Source: Nothophaeocryptopus gaeumannii (Eukaryota > Ascomycota > Dothideomycetes > Mycosphaerellales > Mycosphaerellaceae). From it: a DNA stretch of 64,000 nt. The stretch is from positions 2,480,001 through 2,544,000 of the forward strand of contig JASISA010000010.1 of the NCBI GenBank assembly GCA_031771865.1, in the 5' to 3' direction. Each line of letters starts with the position of its first letter. The stretch's first letter is position 1. Under the pieces are notes generated by a model. That model was given only the letters and a program-made list of their open reading frames with translations. It made no database searches and had not been told where the DNA came from. The translations under genes were made by a program, and so were the position numbers. This document shows positions 21,679 to 33,403 of the stretch, piece by piece.

Positions 21679-22671
21679 GTGCAAAGGAACGCCAATAGCT
21701 GTCGTTACCACGCACAATTCTTCATTCGTGAACAATTGCCAGCGTCTGGGCATTCTTCTTTCGTATTTGCACTTGCTCTGCATGAAAGCAGAAAATGTCA
21801 GATGAAGGTCACGACGATCCTTTCCACGCACTTTATATTACTCACAACCAAAACACGAAAAGCCCAGGGGCAAGAAGGACTGCTTTCAGAGAAGATCCGC
21901 ATGGTATGCTCTGTTACAAACACTAGAAACACGTCTAATAAAAGCCTAGGCATTCTTGTCTTCGGCCAGAGCTCCGAATGTCAAATCGCCCGCGACGAAC
22001 GAGGAGTTCTCAAATCTGGGTCACGAGTACTCGTCGAGGAAGGCAGAGCGCTTCAGTTTGCTCGCTCCTTACATATTCCGGTTCCAGCCGTTCACGAAGT
22101 GCAGGCCTGTGGCCAAAAGACGGCAATCCTAATGGACTTTGTTGATGGGGAATGTCTCGAGGAAGCCTAGCTGTTAATGGATCCGAAGCAGAAACAAAGT
22201 GTTGCTGAGCAAATTAGGGACATTGTTACAACGATGCGACAGGCAACACCTACTCAAGACAGCATCGGAGCTTTTGGTGGACCGGCACGCGATTGCCGTC
22301 GATTTTCGGACTACTTTGGAGGGCCTTTCAACAACGAAGCAGAATTCAACAACTTTGTCCTCGACCTCCTCCGAGGAACACCACCGCTGGTCCGAAGCGC
22401 TCTCGCTGATGCCTTGGATGTCAGTAGCCGAATTGTTCTTACGCATGGTGATTTGACGCCGCGAAACATAATCGTCAAGGGAGACCGCATTCAGGCACTT
22501 CTGGACTGGGAGTATTCTGGCTGGTACCCTGAATATTGGGAGTACGTGAAGTTTTTCGACCGGCCGACTGATTGTAAGGATTGGAAAGAGTACGCCGAGA
22601 CTATGTTTGGTACGCGGTATCCAAAGGAGCTCTTAACATATCAAGCGCTGGCACGATGGCAGAGACCGTAG
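21679..22671 (+). pseudogene. APH/ChoK-like kinase with one internal TAG
   Basis: One continuous frame encodes a fungal phosphotransferase of the aminoglycoside phosphotransferase superfamily (protein-kinase-like fold). Visible are a lobe with VLVEEGRALQFA, the family block MDFVDGECLEEA, the DCRRFSDYFGGPF block, the catalytic loop HGDLTPRNI (about 22444-22470) and the metal-binding DWEYSGWYPEYWEYVKF. The only lesion is TAG at 22168-22170, where the family usually has Trp (LEDAWP in relatives), so TGG to TAG is likely. The real start is unclear; several ATGs precede the conserved part. Substrate unknown. Its stop codon lies 1 bp from the stop of the opposing gene at 22673. Stop read-through or a strain without the stop would make it functional. 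Confidence 0.85.
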
Positions 22672-22672
22672 C

Positions 22673-23103
22673 CTACTCTTCTGTGTCTTCCGCTTCGGCA
22701 ATTGCATCAACCATGCCTTCAACTCCTTGATCATACGATTCTTTCGACAGATGTCCCGCATCCTTAAACATCTTCAGTGCATATTGCACCCATGTTTGAC
22801 AATTGAATTCTCGATCGCCGTTGTTGATATTGACTCTTTGTAGCGCTGCTACGGTCTGTGCTGAAGTCGCATGAACTTTCAGAAGTCCTACGTCAACCAT
22901 CTTAGCGTATCGTTGGGTTTCCCAAGGCTGCGAGCTCTCCTTGCTTTCGAAGCTGAACTCCCCAAGCGGCCCTACGACGTGCACTATAAGAGAAGGCGAC
23001 TTGTCCGCGAATCGAAGCCAAAGTGCGGTAAGTTATGGCGATATTGCGAATAGTCCAGCGGGTCCCCTTTGTAGACAACTATGCTGATGTGGATAGTCGT
23101 CAT
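22673..23103 (-). pseudogene. Small conserved fungal protein with NC-x2-WV motif, frameshifted
   Basis: The ATG at 23103 opens MTTIHISIVVYKGDPLDY. After a one-base frame change near 23000-23010 the frame continues with HVVGPLGEFSFES, then KMVDVGLLKV, then DREFNCQTWVQYAL, and ends DGMVDAIAEAEDTEE. I know this as a common unnamed fungal family of about 140 aa. A His in the HVVG strand and a Cys in the NC-x2-WV helix are conserved, which is reminiscent of permuted papain-like folds (inference). The frameshift might be a sequencing error; a 17-base intron is too short to explain it. The gene ends tail-to-tail with the APH-like gene. Confidence 0.7.
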
Positions 23104-23801
23104 GTCCTAATCTTATGATCATCAGCTGTAGCTCGTCGCGTGCCTTTGTAGTGGACGATTATACTGTCCGCTTCTCCACGTCTACAGATTGAACCAAATT
23201 TTGCGATTGCGCTCTGCTTTCGGTGGATAGAACTAGGAAGCCGAATTTAGGGATGCTGTGAAACTCTAAGCGTGCACAGGCGAGCGGAGGAGAAGGAGTG
23301 CAAGGGAAAGCAATAGCGCAAGAACACATGAACATGTCCACACACATGGAGTCGGGATACCCGAATCTATATCTTGATGCCATCACAGGCTGGCTTGCAA
23401 CACAGGCATGGCCTCACAATTGTTCACTTTCACTTTAGCGCCTTCATGCACCAATGCTAGTAGCGGCTGCTGCCTGGGCCAATGAGAGCATAATCGGTAT
23501 TCACCAACAGATATCATCAAGTGCTTTCAAATCGTACAGTAGTAGAATGCCGCGTACAGCAGGGATGGAGTGTATGATTGGGCAATGTCTTATCTCACAG
23601 TGCTTAGCGCAGGATCCAACGCTTTGACCTCGGATCTCCTCATGCTTCCCACCTTTCCCCAGTTCTCACGGATTCTCCCCATTTGTCACTAATTGCCTCA
23701 CGCTGAACGGCTTCTCTTATTTTCTCCGTGTACTAATCATATCTATTCCAAAATTTCTCTCCCTCACAATACACAGCGCTTGAATCGGCCATAGGGTGAG
23801 C
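23104..23801. other. Intergenic, nothing recognised
   Basis: No supported gene. Pyrimidine-rich stretches near 23700-23760 may belong to the promoter of the following plus-strand ORF. Confidence 0.35.
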
Positions 23802-24392
23802 ATGCACATCACATTCCACTCGGATGACGGCAATGCATACGACAGTGGTACCTACAGCGACCTGTCCTCCGCTATACTTGAGAGCATGCTTCATGGGCTG
23901 CGTGCCATGAATATCTCCATCGAAAGCGAACTTATGAAACGCGACCAACGAAGAAAATCTGACCAACGCGGCCAAACCGGTATCTGCTGTGAGCGACTAC
24001 ACAACACTGTTCGGGAGCTCGTCGTCAGGGAACGACTGGATGGCCAGGCTGCGAAAAACGTCGAAGATGGCGTCAAATGTCTCACAACATCACATCTAGA
24101 CTCCCCCTCTCGGATTTATCAGGCCTTTCTTTTCGACGTTCTCAATCACTGCGATGTTGGCGTAGCATTACTGTGCGCCGCAAGCTTGGGCAAGAAGCGA
24201 ATATCTAATCTGGGCTCGAAAGATCGTGTCGGCCTTCTCGCATACGTTCGGGACGCTAAAGTTTCTCTTGATTCACCTATACTCCGGAACATAGCTGGTA
24301 CACATGGTTTTCCGACCATGGACAGTTCGTACCTCAACCGCTTGATGAAGCAAGAACTTACTGCGCAGCAGGTCCGATGTTGTTCGATGTGA
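23802..24392 (+). CDS. Hypothetical protein, 196 aa
   Basis: A single open frame from ATG 23802 (MHITFHSDDGNAYDSG). I do not recognise the family. The protein is soluble-looking, with no signal peptide or membrane span, and rich in Leu/Ser/Arg. The frame is well balanced and long for this region, and is preceded by a pyrimidine-rich promoter-like stretch. It may have further exons. Chance cannot be excluded. Confidence 0.4.
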   Translation: MHITFHSDDGNAYDSGTYSDLSSAILESMLHGLRAMNISIESELMKRDQRRKSDQRGQTGICCERLHNTVRELVVRERLDGQAAKNVEDGVKCLTTSHLDSPSRIYQAFLFDVLNHCDVGVALLCAASLGKKRISNLGSKDRVGLLAYVRDAKVSLDSPILRNIAGTHGFPTMDSSYLNRLMKQELTAQQVRCCSM

Positions 24393-25020
24393 AAACGAAG
24401 CGTCCAGTGCGTAGGGAAGAATCAAACTGTATGGTGGAAGAGACATGTGCGACCGGGTCTCCTGACCGTGCCGGTCCGAGCGAAGGTCAGTAAGCATGGC
24501 CCGCAGGTGTACAATATGTTGATGCTTGCTGGCAGCGTTCGAAGTATGTCAGCCATCCCATGTTTCCAACCCACCGGCAAAACGTAGGCTCTTGGACAAT
24601 AACTATGAAACGCCGGCGGGGCACACCAATCTTTACAGTTACGGCACGTAGAAGAACAAGCGATATAACTTATTGCCACGCTAACATATACAAGATCACT
24701 CCCTGCCGCCTTCAAACGAATACAGGGGTAAGTTGAGCTGCAAATGTGGGATGAAGCTACTAAGACATCACAGAAATGAAGCATATGTGCACAAATGCAC
24801 TAGCAAGCAGCATTTCAGAACTCCCCGAGCCGTTCCAAACAGCAGTACGAAACAGCCGCTTGTGGAAGTGGGAAAGAGATCAAAGTGCAATAGCCACGAC
24901 TGGCTGTTTAGCTACTTTGTTCCCAACAGACAGCAAGCAAGATGTGTCGTTCACCATTTGGTGCGGTTACGACGATGGGCATTATCTGAGCAACGCCTTT
25001 GGTCTGCGGCTTGCGATTTC
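24393..25020. other. Intergenic, nothing recognised
   Basis: Short overlapping frames on both strands only. No domain or repeat recognised. Confidence 0.3.
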
Positions 25021-25023
25021 TTC

Positions 25024-25275
25024 TTAGCCCTGGAAATACACGCTCGCTCCTCTGACGTAGACTGTGTATCCGATCGGTACTTCGTATGGCTTATATGTCG
25101 AAGTGGCGGTCTCGTGATCTTTGTGCGTCTTGTAGTCATCCGTCGTTTGATTGTAAACGGAGAGATACACGCCCTTGAAGTATATTGTCCTACTCTTGCT
25201 GCTGTCTGGGGCGAATCGGCAGACTCCAGTGATGATTTCTTCCTTTCCAGCGAGGGCCTCGTTACCCACCTGTAA
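25024..25275 (-). CDS. Terminal exon of an unknown gene (partial)
   Basis: The minus strand has a splice-acceptor-like TTACAG just upstream, with a CTAAC branch motif about 15 bases before it. The exon begins VGNEALAGKEE and ends GASVYFQG at a stop at 25024. It contains beta-strand-like segments (TIYFKGVYLSVYN; GYTVYVRGASVYF). I do not recognise the family. The upstream exon(s) should lie in 25290-25560 minus, but I could not define them. The rest of 25276-25909 shows nothing else. Confidence 0.4.
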   Translation of the reverse strand, partial: LQVGNEALAGKEEIITGVCRFAPDSSKSRTIYFKGVYLSVYNQTTDDYKTHKDHETATSTYKPYEVPIGYTVYVRGASVYFQG

Positions 25276-25909
25276 CAACGTATATGTTAGCTCCTAGTCA
25301 CAATATGGACACTGGCTTTATGTCTAACCGCCATGCCTCTCTGCTTGCGCAGAATGTGTTCGCAGACAACCGGAGCTAGTAAGGCACTGCTCATCGAAAG
25401 GAAGGCGCAGTCTCTAATTGTCTGCAAGAGATCGATGGTATTTCTTTTTTTGCGAGTCGTCAAAATGCTGTCGATGGAGATTGAGGATTTTGACTCAAAA
25501 GGTCTGCGTCTTAGAAATTTCGCTGCTGATTGATGCCCGATGGCCCCACTATCGTCATATGCCGACTCACCCCACCCTCGGCAATGACGACACGTAGCTC
25601 GGAAAAATCAGCTAATCGTTGCCCAGAGTTTGTACTGCTCCCTTAGCGGTTAAAATTACCCAGAATCTCGCAAATCTTTCTAGAGCACCCTAGTTACCTT
25701 GAAATTCCCCAGATCTCATAACTATCCGTACGTCTGTGTCCCATCTATGCAATTGCTCCTAGCTGCAACCGCAGTGACGAAACATAGTCTGCCCCCCATT
25801 ATGTGCATAAGGCTTGCAAGATGGCTGTTCGTAGTTCAACACTTGCACATGCAGAATAGTTGCAGACATCACTATCAACAGCTTGCGCGATTCTGGATTG
25901 AGATAACTA

Positions 25910-27735
25910 TCAGATCTGGTAATCAAGCATGCCGCGTACTTGAGTAACGGCAGCCTTTCTAGCGACTTGCTGTGACTGCTGGCGAGCCAAAACTAGTTGC
26001 TCAAATGCCGCCTTCTTAGAGTGACCTTGTTCCAACAGTCTTTTCATCGCGCGTTGAGCTTGCCGCGCCACTCGTGATGCCTGGTCTTCTTCCTCCTCTT
26101 CTTCCTCCTCTTCTTCCTCCTCTTCTTCCTCCTCCTCTTCTCCCTCTTCTCCCTCTTCTCCCTCTTCTTCTTCCTCTTCTTCAGTATCATCTTGAGCTTT
26201 CCTGCTGGCCAACTTACTCCTTCTATTCCTCGCGTGCACAGATGTAGATGCGTTCACTTTTGCCATACGCTTATGAGGACGACTGTGTCCTTCAGACTCA
26301 GACGAATCGTGCTTGGCAAAAGAATCGACATATCCAAGAGCGAGCTCGTCCGCCAATGTGTCCGAGTCAAAGGAGCGAGTCACGGTAGCAGATGACAAGT
26401 TATTCCTGCTACCAGTCCCGCTAGATGGCGTGGCGACAACGGGCAGCCTCTGTGCAGTAGCGTTGGCATTGGCAATGAATTGGTCTCGTTTTTTTTGTGC
26501 AAAGTCTCTGTAGTTACGATATGCTGCGGCACCCTAACAAAAACTGTCTAATGTGTCCGTCATTGCATACGCACGTAGCTGAGTCATGTGATAGTCCGTC
26601 CTGCCGTTCGCGGTCTGCCTTGGATGCGTAGCGCACAGCTGTAGAGTACCGGTGCCGGGGTGGTAAGTCGCCGCCCCGCTATAGGCGTTGCCGTCGTACA
26701 CCCGTGTCGTGCTTCCATAGTTCTGCAACTCGAGCGAAGCTCGCGCGCCGATCGCCCCATCGTACATGGCCTGCCGCTGCAACACGTCTGACCGGCCAGA
26801 CTTGCTCTTGGCTTCCAGGAAGAAGGTGGGTACAGCTGGCAGACTGTCTTCGGTGGAGGGGGTGGTGTATTTTCCGAGGTCCGCGCTAACACGCTCGTCG
26901 ATCTGACTAGCACGTGCTCCGTAGTAGAGGTCAGGTTTGGGAGCAGTCACGTGGGGATGGAATTTCTCGAGGTTGGTGAAGAGAATGTTCTCCCCGCTCT
27001 CGCATTGGTTGTCTTTGATTCCAGCGATGGTAGGGATCACCCGAGACATGGCCTTCGCCTCTGATGTTGCCCTTCGATTGTTTCTTTGAAAATCCTTGAA
27101 TGCTTCATCGGGGAAACGCGAAGGCGAGAGAGAGCTCCGGCTCGCAGGAAGAACTTGCCGTAAGGAAGCAATGTTTGCTGGCTCTTGGACCTCACCGCGC
27201 GAATCTTCGTATCCGTCCGGATACACGTCCTGGCCAATGAGCGTCTGCTCAAAATGGGAATCGTACGGACCGGTTGTGCTCGTTTTTGTTGTGAAATTGC
27301 TGCTCGGTAGACCGGAGTCCCGGCTTCGCTTACCAGCTTGACGACTGGATCTGCTCATGGCTACGGTAGCGGTTGAGGTTTCGGCGTACTGCAGCTCGTC
27401 AGCGCAATTCTCACACCACTTTCAATGCAGATACTGACGCCCCGGAGACTGCTCAAGTCTGGCCCTCCGTCTCTTGCAAATTGTGCAAGACGGCGCGTAT
27501 AAGGCCGCCGCAGTATCCGTGTTGTCTTCTTCCCCACTACCACCGCCTGCGTGGGCTTCTTTCCCTCAGTGCGACGATCGAACCCTCTTAATGACTTGCG
27601 TGAGAGAGTGATCTTCGACAACTCGTCCCAGAACTGCGGTGGATAATTGACGGTGCTGGCCTTCCTTCTTTTGGTTGTCGGCTGATGCTGGTCGTCGTCG
27701 CAGGCGGTCTGGTCTCGACTTCGTTTGTGTTGCAT
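25910..27735 (-). pseudogene. DUF7924-family protein with one premature TAG
   Basis: Exon 1 is 27735-27439 (99 codons; YPPQFWDELSKITLSRKSL). A 50-bp intron at 27389-27438 (GTCAGT...GCAG with GCTGAC branch) joins SLRG to YAETST in frame. Exon 2 is 27388-25910. The core has NILFTNL, the restriction-endonuclease-like strand FFLEAKSKSG, QAMYDGAIGARA, VYDGNAYSG and YHMTQLRAYAMT. The only lesion is TAG at 26534-26536, where relatives have Gln before GATAYRN, so CAG to TAG. The tail after the stop stays open for 208 codons and includes a Glu run (near 26090-26180) and a basic C-terminus. Full length would be about 591 aa. Function is unknown; the Glu-x-Lys core suggests a PD-(D/E)xK fold. Confidence 0.82.
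26090..26182. repeat. CTT/CTC microsatellite encoding poly-Glu
   Basis: An imperfect trinucleotide run, coding on the minus strand for about 30 Glu with a few Gly inside the DUF7924 gene's tail. Confidence 0.85.
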
Positions 27736-28180
27736 CGTGGTGGGTTCAGGGCGCCTCGGAGAGCACCTTGATTATGTACAGCGTGAGTTGAGAGAAAGCT
27801 GGAACCAGGTCCCGCACCAGCGCGACTCCAGCGTTTCGCTTAGCGCCACGCTAAATTATGGCTGCCTAATTCACTTGCAGATTCGGTGCACAGCGGGCTT
27901 CGCATTGGCATTGCTCCAGGGAGGAGGACGATTGGACGACGTGCACTCCGTGGATGTGCCCTGTCTCGACAATCTTATCGAGATTGGCCTAGCATTCGGC
28001 GCGGGCTGTATCATTGGCTAAGAATGTGCAAGCGGAAGCGCTCCCTCCGGTTCGCACTTGCTGCCGGGAACTAGCGGGACGTGCCGGTCGCGTCTGGCAC
28101 TGCCGGGATAGACACCATACTATATCTTCAAACACACTGAAGCTGGACAAGCATTCCTCCGTGGTCGACAACGCAGAAAC

Positions 28181-29358
28181 ATGGCCAAGCTCGATCCTGG
28201 TATCGAGTCGCTCGGCGTCCGAAGGAAGAGGAAATCGGTGACTTTCGAAGACGAGACCAGCACGAAGAAGCCAGGGAAGAGCAAGAGGAGGTGTAAAGCA
28301 GCGAGGGATAAGACTGCTGTCCATAAGAAAGATGTCTTCATTCAGAAAATACATGCTCGACCGATAGGCGGAAGATATAAACTGATTAGCAAAATTGATG
28401 AAGGAGGATTTGGCGCCGTCTATGTCGGTGCGTACTACGAACCTGAGACTGGTTGTCGCATTTCTGACTCGTTTTAGCAAACGATATCAGCAGTAGAGAA
28501 GATGTAGCGTTGAAGTTGGAGCACCGGTCCATCGAGCCATCAATACTGGAGACAGAAGCAGAGATGTATGAGGATTTCCAAGGATGCACCGGATTCCCCA
28601 GCGTGTACTGGTACGGCTGGCACGATGACTATAAAGTCATGGCCTTTGAGCTTCTCGGCCCGAGCCTCGACGACCTATTCGAATCTTGCGAACGTCGGTT
28701 CTCATTAAAGACGGTGCTCATGGTCATAGATCAACTTCTCCAGAGACTGGAAGATCTACACACGAGGAAGGTCTTGCACCGCGACATTAAACCCCAGAAC
28801 TGCCTCCTCGGGAGTGGACCGAATGGCAACGTGGTCTACATCACAGATTTCGGCCTTGCTGAGTATGCGAACACTTCGGATGAGACCCAAGACATTACGC
28901 CTAGACGGCCACACTTGGTCGGCACTGCGAGATTTGCTAGTGTGAGGGGACACGAAGGGCGAGGTAAGCTCGCCACTTGACTTGATCGATGCTCAGACTG
29001 ACGAAGAACGGCAGTGCAATCGGCCAAAGATGATCTTGAGTCACTGGGGTACATGATGATGTATTTCCTGCAAGGCCAGCTACCGTGGCAAGGACTGAAA
29101 GGGGGTAGAAAGGACAAGGCAACCCTAGTGATGGAGAAGAAACAGACGGCAGTCGTGGAAGAGCTATGCGAAGGACTTCCTGTGGAGTTTGCTGAATATA
29201 TGAGCAACGTCCGCTCGCTGCATCGGCAGGAGACGCCGAAATATGCCGAGATGAGGGAGAACTTTCGTCAGCTAGCTTGCAAGGAGGGTGTGCACTACGA
29301 CAACGTCTTCGACTGGACTATACGTGTATTCTCACAGCAGCCTGGCGAGGACGGATGA
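28181..29358 (+). CDS. Casein-kinase-1-like protein kinase
   Basis: Three exons, 28181-28427, 28478-28963 and 29015-29358, joined in frame by introns of 50 and 51 bp (GTGCGT...TTTTAG; GTAAGC...GGCAG), give 358 aa. Visible motifs are the glycine loop IDEGGFGAVYV, VALKLE with the ATP-binding Lys, LLGPSLDDLFE, the catalytic HRDIKPQN, DFGLAEYA, GTARFAS, KDDLESLGY and LPWQGLKGG. The order and the LGPSL and DDLESLGY blocks are diagnostic of the CK1 family. The N-terminus (about 60 aa) is Lys/Arg-rich with KPGKSKRRCK, a possible nuclear-localisation signal. CK1 kinases phosphorylate acidic Ser/Thr sites; it is more diverged than the housekeeping fungal CK1. It looks intact. Confidence 0.9.
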
Positions 29359-29419
29359 GTGGGATACTCAGCGAAGGGCTTGGAAGCGGAGTCGTTCTGT
29401 GTCTCTGCGGTGGAGGAGT

Positions 29420-29782
29420 GGGTCGAATTGGCGAGGAGAAAGGGTCGATGGATTCCAACCCCAGAGATGCCGTGTAATTGGGGAACACACCGTGTCTGAA
29501 GATGGCGGGAAGAAGTTCCTACAGCTGGCCAGATACGCACGCAATATCTTCTCACCACAGCCGAGACGTCAGTTCGTGCATGGCTTCATCCTGTCGCACA
29601 CCAACATGGAGCTGCATGTCTTCGACCGCTCCGGCACGTTCAGCATGGAACCACTCGACATCCACGAAGAACCCAAGCGCTTTGTACGAGTAATCAGCGG
29701 ATACTGCACGATGAGTGACGAAGAGCTTGGACTTGACACGACATCTGTGTCGAGGTCCCCAGTTGGTCCTTCCACACGTTGA
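29420..29782 (+). pseudogene. Fragment of a FunK1-type fungal kinase
   Basis: The plus strand has FLQLARYARNIFSPQPRRQF, VHGFILSHTNMELHVFDRSG and FVRVISGYCTMSDEELGLD, matching the N-terminal block of FunK1 (fungal-type protein kinase) proteins. The kinase domain itself, which should follow, is not found downstream. The upstream part (about 29360-29470) seems to continue in a second frame. This is therefore a broken remnant directly behind the CK1-like gene. Confidence 0.65.
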
Positions 29783-32700
29783 TTGCTGCTGCCTGATATG
29801 ACTATTTTCGCATGTGCCCTCCACCCTCTGCATCCTGGCCTGCTCTAATTGCCAGCACTATCGCACAGTCCTGACTATCGAGCTACCGAGACGTCTCCCT
29901 CTACCCCCACAACGACCCCAGTCTCTTGTCGAGATGAGTCTCTAGAAGTGGATCGACTCAACCTTCCTAGTTGAGGCAGCATCGATATTGGCCGATGCTT
30001 CAGCGAAACACCCAACGCCAGCGCTGTCCTCCGTATCAACCGGTCCGGCTCCATCTAAGTATTCGAAGACCATCAATCCTTTGGCAGCGTCCTACAAGAA
30101 GACATTCAAGGAAGTCAACGAGAGTCGGCGAAAACGGCAAACAAAACGAGGCCTTCTCTGATTGCTTTCACACAGCCGAAGAGGTGCGACAGCAGCATAT
30201 TGGTTAGGTTTCTTGAGTGAACAACATGGAGACAAGGCAGACAGAATGTCGTCAGAGGACTCGTTGCGATAATGAGATGAGAATGATAGCCTCACACAAA
30301 ACATCGAGATGGCCCTACCTGCGCGTCGGTCTTCCGAGTAACACCGCTACGAAGGTACAGGCTGACTCATTCCTTAGGCGACTATCTGAGCTGAATGACA
30401 GGAGAATATCTACATTTCGAAACTTTGGCGAACTCAGCGTCTAGCCAGTACTCTAACATTAGAAACAATAGCAAATCAATCACTAAGGTTCAATGATCCT
30501 GCATCCAGATCGTTGGGACGGGTGGCCACGTCCCGTTTCGTTGTCGGAGACACGAAATCGGCACGAGTTGTCGTGTCTGTATTGACTTGATTGGATCATA
30601 TTGGCGGACATACGACACCTTTTGCCGGAAGATTGGTTGACAGGCCTGCCAGGAGAGCTGGAGGGAGGCCGCACCGAGACTCCAGCCGGCCAATCCGGGC
30701 TCTCGACTCGAGTCGCGAAGCCTACACACTCGAGAGAATCCAGCTACATACACGAGGGGTTGGCTGGGTCGTAGGTGAGTCATCACCCAGAATTAGGGCT
30801 GTTGCGTCCCGCTCGAACATCGATTGGATATATGATGCTCCATTTCGTACTTGCTCTATGCACAGACAATCCTAACGTTTAGGATGACAGTATCACTCAA
30901 AGGGAAGTCCGAGCTCTTTAGGATTTGCGATTCTCGTACATAACATGGACACCGTCTCTGAAAACTGGTACCTAATTCCACAGGAAATGTGTACCCGTCC
31001 TTACAGGCCTGCCTGAAAATAACCGATCTCACAACAATGGACCAAAACGATAACCAGCACCACCCGTGCAACCGAGCCGATACCAACACTTCCAGCAGTC
31101 CGGCCTCGTCTGTTCCCGCCATGCACATGCCGTGCCTCTCACCGAAAGATAACGAAGAATCTGAGATGGACATCGGTGACAATACAATCCTCGCCCAGGA
31201 GACATTCCGTTGGAAGCTTTGCTGTGCTGACGATCTACGACTGCATTGTAGCCCGGATCACAATTTTTTAATTTGATCCACGCTCTCGGCAATGCTTGAA
31301 GCGCAATCCATCGTTCGTTGCGCCCGCCCCCAACTTTACTTGCAGAACCCAGATCATTAACGGACGTCGATGCGAGTTTGCTTGCGCAAGGTCGGATGGC
31401 CTTGCTCGGCGTCGACTGTATGTCCATGGGATTGGAAAGAGGTGCGCTGCATAAATGTACACACGTGCCATCAGCCTAACGCTCTCTACGGTTTTGGTCA
31501 CTAATCTCCTCCTCCTCCTCCTCCTCCTCCTCAGGTGAACGCCCTTCAACCACCCTCGTGAGATATTGTGCCAAGTCAAGGTGACTGCGTAGGGGCGGGA
31601 GGACAGTGTATCCCATTTCAGACGTGGCCGCAGATCCGCTCGTCACAGGCTCCGTGCCTTGTTGCCGCCCGGCCGATTGGGCGTTGGGGCCCTTGTCCAT
31701 CTTGGTTTGGCGTATTAGTGGAGTTAACGTCAGCCCCATCTTCCAGTCATATATCGTTTCCGACACCTGTGGTAGACCTTGTCTATCTAGTTCTAGGTTG
31801 AGCTTCGTGAGCATCTCCCTCTTCTGCGAGTAGTTCACGGTGGTCCAGCTGGATGGGGAGCTTTCCGGGACTGCAACCAGTTGTTGGGCTTGTTCCCGAA
31901 TCAGGCGCTATCAAAATCAGCATGGCGGCGGCCTCAGAGCACGGCGATAACTTACAAGGAAGATGCGCCATCCGAGGTCCGTAAAGCCAGCGACCTTGCG
32001 AACATCATCGGCTCTGGTGCGGCTTTTGATCTGCAGACGCTCGCGACGGTCGTCAGCCATGTTTGACCCTTCCAGGTGAGAGCTTCCGATGATGTCGAGA
32101 GTGGCGAAGGCGCCAGGAAACGACGAAAATGTCCGTGCGCGCTAGCGCTCTATCCTGCCGAACTTCTCATCATAGCCAATCGTTTCTGACTGTACAGCTT
32201 TGCCTCGCGCTGTGTCCAGCTTCTGCCCGTTCCTGCTGAGAGCAATACTCGATAAGCTGTGGGTCCACACACAACGGCTTGCAGCTAATTGTGGAACCGG
32301 ACGGACCGGTGGGCCTTCTGAAGACTGCATGGTCCCTGTAAGGATCCAGAATAAACTCTGCCGTGCCGGCCGGTCAGGACTGACATTTGGTAGGCCAGGA
32401 CAGACGACTGGCTCCCAGCCACGCCAATACGACGTAGCACATCTCGATCCTCATCCAGCTTCGCGACATCTACATGAATTGAAGCGGGCTTGACTACCCC
32501 CAGCTGCCCGTGAAAATCAACGCACCCGTCTCACCTCATGTTCTCATCCATCGTGGGCTCTCCTCGAAAACCAAGACAGACCGCGCACCGGTCAATCTTT
32601 GGGAAGAGTACGACAGCAGCAGGTTTGTTCTAATCCGCCCACTCGCATTAGGCACGTAGTCGTTACGATTGTACAATATCCCAAAAGTTTTCCTGTCCCT

Positions 32701-33403
32701 CTTCTATCCTCAAAGGGAACGATCGCTCAGATAGTTCGAATCAACGCTAGTTCCCCGGTCGGTTGGGAGACTAAGGGGTCACTGAAGAATTCGGTTCCTT
32801 TCCACTCTTCCTATCTTGGAGTCGGATCGTCGTATACAAAACGTCCAACGTATGCGCGAGCCGATCATTCAGCAGCTCGAATAGGCGGAACTTGACGACC
32901 TGTGGCTCAGACGTATAACTGGCGTGTTGAGCAAGTGTGTGCGCCATATCCGTGACCATGTCCGTTACTCTGTGGACGTTAAGCAACCGAATTCTCAGCA
33001 ACGCGATATGCATGTTGCCGCGGTGGACACGAAGAACAGCATGATTCGATCGCGTTTCCCGTACCACTGGCACCCCACACTAGCAGGGCCCTCCTTCACT
33101 CCGAGTTGTTGAATGCCTCCGTCACGAAGCCCTCGTGCGAAACATGGCGCTGCAGAGGCCGCGGCATAGCTTTAGCTGGAGAACGATGACCAATCGTCTG
33201 TGCCACTTGTATGCGTCGCTGCCAACTGTCGGCGAAATTAGTTTATCAGTCCAGCCTTCGAACAGACCAATGTCATTAAACAACAACAAAATCGTGGGTT
33301 CCCCCAAACCTTCTTATCTTCCACTCTTCCATCGAGAAACGGCAAATCCAGCCAACCCTCCAATTTTCACACATCTAAACGTCTTCGTCCTCTTCCTCGT
33401 AAC
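29783..33403. other. Long stretch without a supported gene
   Basis: Only short overlapping frames on both strands. The most gene-like is a minus frame at 31476-31838 (120 aa; MNYSQKREMLTKLNLELDRQ at its start, then a run of nine Glu encoded by a CTC microsatellite at about 31507-31532), without known domain. A polypyrimidine patch precedes the gene at 33404. This may be decayed gene space. Confidence 0.35.

Noticed and set aside
22990..23010. Tiny intron (17 bases, GTCGCC...TATAG) to repair the frame of the small gene at 22.7 kb
   Set aside because: It is far shorter than any known fungal intron (46-82 bp here). A one-base frameshift or sequencing error is simpler.
29971..33300. Small open frames between FunK1 fragment and Cys-rich gene
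   Set aside because: All are under 125 aa, overlap each other on both strands and lack motifs. They look like chance frames.
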